In this document: positions 60,066 to 64,000 of the stretch, piece by piece
Layout: each line of letters begins with the position of its first letter
How positions within the stretch are numbered: position 1 is the stretch's first letter
Assembly (NCBI RefSeq): GCF_039537405.1
Contig: NZ_BAABAL010000004.1
Coordinates: 299,419 to 363,418, forward strand
From: Allokutzneria multivorans
GTDB taxonomy: Bacteria > Actinomycetota > Actinomycetes > Mycobacteriales > Pseudonocardiaceae
Reading direction: 5' to 3'
Length of the DNA: 64,000 nucleotides
The notes under the pieces: model-generated
What the model was told of the DNA's origin: nothing
Seen by the model: the letters and a program-made list of their open reading frames with translations, nothing else
The model's database searches: none
Position numbers and translations under genes: made by a program

Positions 60066-62561
60066 ATGGATTCCGTGAGAAGCGTGGAGAACAGCGGGAC
60101 GATCGACGTGATCGGTGCTCGCACGAACAACCTGCGTGAGGTGTCCGTGCGCATCCCCAAGGGGCACCTGGTCGCCTTCACCGGGGTGAGCGGCAGCGGC
60201 AAGACCTCGCTCGCCGTCGACACCCTGCACAACGAGGCGCAGCTGCGGTACCTGGAAGGGCTCTCGCCGTTCGTGCGGCAGTACATCACCCAGCGGAACC
60301 GGCCGAAGGTCGATCGCGTGCTCGGGCTCGGCGCGACGCTCGCGGTCGACCAGCGCCGCCTCAACCGCAACCCGCGCTCGACGGTCGCGACGATCACCGG
60401 CATCGACGGGCACCTGGGGCTGTTGTACTCGCGCCTGCCCGGCATCGACGGAGACGCGCACCTCACGACCTCGCACTTCGACCGCAACACGCCGGAGGGC
60501 GGCTGCTCGGAGTGCCACGGCGTCGGCGGGCGCTGGCAGGCGCGCGAGGACCTGATCGTCACGCACCCCGAGCTGCCGCTGTTCGAAGGGGCCTCGCCGT
60601 GGTTCGAGAAGTGGCGCTCTGGCGAGCACGCCTTCGTGCCCGCGCTCGCGCAGAAGCGCGGCGTCGACCTCGGCCGGCCGTGGCAGTCGCTGCCGGAGGA
60701 GTTCCGGCACTCCGTGCTCCACGGCACCGGCGACGAGAAGATCGTTGCCTCCGTCGACGTTCCGAACAAGCACGAGACCGCGCAGATGACCTTCACCTGG
60801 AACCAGCCGCTGAAGGGCGCGCTGGCCGAGGTGGAGCGGGTCTTCGTCAACGCCAAGACCTCCAGCGCGAAGCAGCGCTACCTCCGCTACATGCGCAAGC
60901 AGCCCTGCGCTGCTTGCGCCGGAAGCGGTTTCGACGCCGCGGCGCGGTCCGTGCGGCTCGGCGGGCTGTCCTACCCGGAGCTGATCGAGGTGGAGGTGCG
61001 GCGGGTCCGCGAGTGGGCGCGGCGCGTCGCCGACGAGCTGGACGAGCGGCGGCGCGAGGTGGGGGAGCCGCTCGTGCAGGACCTCGACCGCAGGCTGGGC
61101 ATCCTCGACCGGCTCGGCCTCGCGCACCTCCAGCTGTCCAGGAGCGCGGCCTCGCTCTCCGGAGGTGAGCTGCAACGGACCCGGCTGGCCGCGCAGCTCA
61201 GCACCGAGCTGAGCGGCATCATCTTCGTGCTCGACGAGCCTGGCAACGGACTGCACCCGGCGGACAAGGCGCAGCTGCTGGACATCGCGCTCGACCTGCG
61301 CGAGGCGGGCAACACCGTGCTGCTCGTCGAGCACGATCCCGAACTGATCGCCCGCGCGGACTGGGTGATCGACATGGGGCCCGGCGCGGGCCGCAACGGC
61401 GGCGAGGTCCTGGTGTCGGGTCCGCCCGCAGACGTCGCCGCCCACCCGTCGTCGCTGACCGGCCGCTACCTCGCGGGAGACGGCCCGCGTCTGCGCCGAA
61501 TCCCGCGCCCGGTGAGGGAAACCGGCTGGGTGGAGCTGCGCGGTCTGCGCGCGCACAACGTGGTCGCGGACCTGGTGCGCTTTCCCGTCGGACGCCTCAC
61601 CTGCCTGACCGGGGTGAGCGGCAGCGGCAAGAGCAGCCTGCTCAGCGCGCTCGGGACAGGCGTGGAGGCCGCGCTCAACGACACCCCGGCCGAGGTGGTG
61701 CGCTCGGTGCGCGGGCTCGACGGCTTCGGCTGGGTCGCGGTCGTCGACCAGGAGCCGCTCGGGCGGACGCCGCGCTCCAACCCGGCCACCTACAGCAAGG
61801 CGTTCGACGTCGTGCGCGGGCTCTTCGCCGCCACCGACACGGCGCGCTCGCGCGGGCTCACGGCGTCCTGGTTCAGCTTCAACACGGCGGGCGGCGGGCG
61901 TTGCGAGACCTGCACCGGCTACGGCCGCAAGCTCGTCGACATGCACTTCCTTCCGGACGTGTGGGTGGTCTGCGACACCTGCGAGGGGCGGCGCTACCGG
62001 CCAGAAGCCCTGGAGATCACCTACCTCGGCCTGGCCGTCGACCAGGTGCTGGAGCTGACCGTCGCCGAGGCCGTCGAGCGCTTCACCGAGCCGCGACAGC
62101 TCGCCGAGACCCTGGGCGCGCTCAACCAGGTCGGCCTCGGCTACCTCCAGCTCGGCCAGAGCGCCACCGAACTCTCCGGCGGCGAGGCCCAGCGGCTGAA
62201 GCTCGCCTCGGCGATCCAACGCGGAGCCGCGGGGCGTGGAGCCGGGCTCGTCATCGTCGACGAACCCGTCTCCGGCCTGCACCCCTCCGACGTCCAGCGC
62301 GTGGTCGACGCCTTGGACGTGCTGCTCGACTCGGGCAACACCGTCGTCGTCGCGGAGCACGACATCCCCGTCGCCGCGTCCGCGGACTGGGTCATCGACC
62401 TCGGCCCCGGCGCCGGCCCTGACGGCGGCGCGGTCCTCGCCGAGGGCGCTCCGGACACCGTCGCGAAGGCCGACACTCCGACCGCCGTGTTCCTCCGCCG
62501 GTACGCGGCCGGGGAACCGCTGCTCAGTGCCAGCCCGTGCAGCGGAACCCACCTTCGTTGA
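60066..62561 (+). CDS. UvrA-like ATPase (UvrA2/DrrC type)
   Basis: An 831-residue protein; ATG 60066 with CGGAG upstream. It has two ABC modules: Walker A GVSGSGKTS and GVSGSGKSS, signatures LSGGELQRTRLA and LSGGEAQRLKLA, and zinc modules (CSECHG, CAACAGSG, CETCTG, CDTCEGRRY). It is shorter than the 950-residue UvrA and lacks some UvrB-contact sequence, like the UvrA2/DrrC group linked to resistance to DNA-binding drugs. The operator-like repeat at its promoter suggests regulated expression. Confidence 0.85.
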   Translation: MDSVRSVENSGTIDVIGARTNNLREVSVRIPKGHLVAFTGVSGSGKTSLAVDTLHNEAQLRYLEGLSPFVRQYITQRNRPKVDRVLGLGATLAVDQRRLNRNPRSTVATITGIDGHLGLLYSRLPGIDGDAHLTTSHFDRNTPEGGCSECHGVGGRWQAREDLIVTHPELPLFEGASPWFEKWRSGEHAFVPALAQKRGVDLGRPWQSLPEEFRHSVLHGTGDEKIVASVDVPNKHETAQMTFTWNQPLKGALAEVERVFVNAKTSSAKQRYLRYMRKQPCAACAGSGFDAAARSVRLGGLSYPELIEVEVRRVREWARRVADELDERRREVGEPLVQDLDRRLGILDRLGLAHLQLSRSAASLSGGELQRTRLAAQLSTELSGIIFVLDEPGNGLHPADKAQLLDIALDLREAGNTVLLVEHDPELIARADWVIDMGPGAGRNGGEVLVSGPPADVAAHPSSLTGRYLAGDGPRLRRIPRPVRETGWVELRGLRAHNVVADLVRFPVGRLTCLTGVSGSGKSSLLSALGTGVEAALNDTPAEVVRSVRGLDGFGWVAVVDQEPLGRTPRSNPATYSKAFDVVRGLFAATDTARSRGLTASWFSFNTAGGGRCETCTGYGRKLVDMHFLPDVWVVCDTCEGRRYRPEALEITYLGLAVDQVLELTVAEAVERFTEPRQLAETLGALNQVGLGYLQLGQSATELSGGEAQRLKLASAIQRGAAGRGAGLVIVDEPVSGLHPSDVQRVVDALDVLLDSGNTVVVAEHDIPVAASADWVIDLGPGAGPDGGAVLAEGAPDTVAKADTPTAVFLRRYAAGEPLLSASPCSGTHLR

Positions 62562-62862
62562 TGCAGGCGCGCCACACGACATCCCCGCGCAGGAAGCTCT
62601 TGGTGTTGCCCGCGCCGCCCTCCATCTGCGTCCAGGTCTTGCCGCCGTCGGAGGAGCGGTCGAGCCACACCCACCTGTCGAAGGTGTCCTGACCCGAGAC
62701 GTAGTCCTTGGGGATGTAGAAGAGGCGGACCTCGTGGCCGTAGGGGAGCCGGATGCAGTAGTAACCCGAACCGCATTCCTCGCCCGCCACCGCCGAGGGC
62801 GCGACCGAGAGCAGCGAACTGGTGGCGAGGGCGGCCGCCACGAGGACGTTCCTGAGCTTCAT
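62524..62862 (-). CDS. Small secreted protein
   Basis: A 112-residue protein with signal LVAAALATSSLLSVAPSAVA, cut near AVA-GE. The mature part has four Cys (GEECGSGYYC, RACINEGGFRC) and KTWTQMEGG; its family is not recognised. It overlaps the convergent UvrA-like gene by 38 bp. Confidence 0.65.
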   Translation of the reverse strand: MKLRNVLVAAALATSSLLSVAPSAVAGEECGSGYYCIRLPYGHEVRLFYIPKDYVSGQDTFDRWVWLDRSSDGGKTWTQMEGGAGNTKSFLRGDVVWRACINEGGFRCTGWH

Positions 62863-62924
62863 GGCCGCAGATGATCACCTAGCCCGCAGGGGCTCGGCTG
62901 ACCGTTCGCTAAAATCCCGAAGCC

Positions 62925-63905
62925 ATGGGGCATAACGGAAAAACCCTCGTCAACGGGGTTTCGCGTTTCGCGCAGAGCCCGGCGCTGCGGCGGCTGGAGT
63001 GGGTGCTCGACGGCCTCGACGGGACAGTGGGCTGGGGAGCTGACGCGGCCGAGGCGTTCACCCCGGAGTTCGCCGCGTTCGTCGCGCCCGACCGCTACGT
63101 CGAGGTCACCCGGGGGCGCACGGCGAAGTACGCGCCCGTCGTGGTGGTCGGACTCGACGTCGGCGAGACCACCGCGCGGGCGCGGATTCGCCAGCACGAC
63201 GGCACCGTCGACGTCGTGACCTGCGTCGTGGAGCCCGAGCATCCGCATCGCATCGCCTCGACGTGGGTCACCGGGCTCGTGCCGACAGATCTGACGCCGA
63301 GGTTGCCGAGCGACTTCGCCGACTACGACATGCCCACGGCTCCGGGTGCGCGGCTCATCGTGTTCTCCGGCTTGCCCGGCAGCGGCAAGAGCACCCTCGC
63401 CGACGCCGTGGGCGCGGAACTCGGCGTTCCTGTGTTCGCCGCCGATTGGCTCCTCGGCGCGTTGACCCCGTTCGGTGGCCGTCACCTCGACGAGGTGCTG
63501 GACGTCGCGGAGGAGATGCTGACGACCCTCGCGCTCCGGCAACTCGCCGCCGGGCAGTCGGTCATCCTCGATCACCCTGTCGAGCAGGTCGCGACCAGGG
63601 ATCGTTGGCGCAGCCTCGCTCGCCGAGCGGGCGCTGAGTTCCGCGTGGTCGTGTGCGAGTGCTCCGACCAGGAAGTCCACCGCGCGAGGCTGGCGAGTCG
63701 CAGCCGAGGCATTCCGGGCTGGCACGACGCCAGCGACTGGACCGACGTCCGCCAGCGCCTGGCCGAATTCCCCTCCTGGGGCACCGAGGCACTCGCCGTC
63801 GACACCACCCGCCCCCGCGAACTGTCCCTGGCCGCCGCCCTCCGCCACATCACCTGGGAGGAGCGGGGGTACGGCAGTCTTCAAGACCCGCAAACCCCCG
63901 CCTGA
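62925..63905 (+). CDS. Two-domain P-loop kinase-like protein
   Basis: A 326-residue protein, ATG 62925. The N-terminal 120 residues (LRRLEWVLDGLDGTVGWG, APDRYVEVTRGRTAKYAPV) may match the N-terminal domain of Orf12/LpqF-type serine hydrolases (a tentative resemblance). The rest is an AAA_33 P-loop domain with Walker A FSGLPGSGKST. The last ten codons (GSLQDPQTPA) and stop are encoded by the dispersed repeat, so the end of the protein was probably rewritten by its insertion. Confidence 0.7.
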   Translation: MGHNGKTLVNGVSRFAQSPALRRLEWVLDGLDGTVGWGADAAEAFTPEFAAFVAPDRYVEVTRGRTAKYAPVVVVGLDVGETTARARIRQHDGTVDVVTCVVEPEHPHRIASTWVTGLVPTDLTPRLPSDFADYDMPTAPGARLIVFSGLPGSGKSTLADAVGAELGVPVFAADWLLGALTPFGGRHLDEVLDVAEEMLTTLALRQLAAGQSVILDHPVEQVATRDRWRSLARRAGAEFRVVVCECSDQEVHRARLASRSRGIPGWHDASDWTDVRQRLAEFPSWGTEALAVDTTRPRELSLAAALRHITWEERGYGSLQDPQTPA

Positions 63906-63935
63906 ACGGTCTTCAACGGCCGCAAACCCCGCGAG
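63861..63935 (+). repeat. Dispersed GTCTTCAAGAC hairpin element, copy D
   Basis: GCGGGGGT (63863-63870) and ACCCCCGC (63894-63901) form an 8-bp stem with GTCTTCAAGAC (63877-63887) between. A partial second unit (GGTCTTCAACGGCCGCAAACCCC) follows. The element overlaps the last codons of the kinase-like gene. Confidence 0.8.
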
Positions 63936-64000
63936 CGACCAGGGCCTAGACGAGTAATGCGTAAGTCGGGGTGGTGGCCGGAGACGGACGAAGGGTGTCC
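63936..64000. other. Window end, nothing recognised
   Basis: The last 65 bp contain no gene or repeat that could be recognised. Confidence 0.4.

Overview
The window is high-GC DNA with the features of an actinobacterium, most likely the Pseudonocardiaceae (Saccharothrix, Lentzea, Actinosynnema, Amycolatopsis-type). The signs are frequent GTG and some TTG starts, probable leaderless starts, mycothiol-type DinB/maleylpyruvate-isomerase folds, an XRE plus small zinc-finger pair, an NsdA-like regulator, many TetR/MarR/LysR regulators, DUF3558-like and I36-like secreted proteins, and type I-E CRISPR arrays. No rRNA, tRNA, insertion sequence or replication gene was recognised. The genus is an inference.

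Layout. 1-8.3 kb: cut-off tandem GNAT, HD protein with a natural His10 run, DUF1540 gene with a DtxR/IdeR-type iron box, VOC protein, a three-gene cassette (WXG-like protein, SCP1.201/DddA-like deaminase toxin, Imm1 immunity), a propeller-like protein, and an amine oxidase fused to a cyclic-nucleotide-binding-like domain. 8.5-25 kb: Eis-like acetyltransferase, I36-like inhibitor, two separate TetR plus alpha/beta-hydrolase modules, a DUF4246 oxygenase, small secreted proteins, decayed fragments (SulP STAS tail, GNAT core), a P450 and an amino-acid-type binding protein. 25-36 kb: XRE plus zinc finger, LysR beside a PLP lyase and an M20 amidohydrolase, a long AT-rich hairpin, AraC against an NAD-dependent epimerase, MarR against an FMN-reductase/GNAT fusion, a VOC protein and a diguanylate cyclase.

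35.9-42.8 kb holds a tightly coupled minus-strand operon: NsdA-like regulator, cytosine-deaminase-like amidohydrolase, ABC ATPase, permease and lipoprotein binding protein, FAD-linked oxidase. It looks like uptake and catabolism of a small N-heterocycle. 43-53 kb: cold-shock gene with a long T-rich leader, MerR fused to a maleylpyruvate-isomerase-like domain facing an MFS exporter, DinB, LRR protein, a CPA1 antiporter with a ZnF-UBP tail, PHP phosphoesterase and a large secreted beta-sandwich repeat protein.

53.7-59 kb is the most unusual stretch: an orphan Imm1 gene, two type I-E CRISPR arrays (12 and 5 repeats) with similar leaders and no cas genes in view, then a two-gene unit encoding a BtrH_N/DUF4872 protein and a 767-residue terpene synthase with an N-terminal class I domain and a C-terminal class II-like domain. 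59-64 kb: MarR/SnoaL pair, UvrA-like ATPase with a promoter-operator, a secreted protein and a two-domain P-loop kinase.

A family of GC-rich hairpin elements sharing a GTCTTCAAGAC core followed by CAAACCCC recurs at four gene ends (26.5, 44.3, 53.7 and 63.9 kb), suggesting a dispersed terminator-like repeat.
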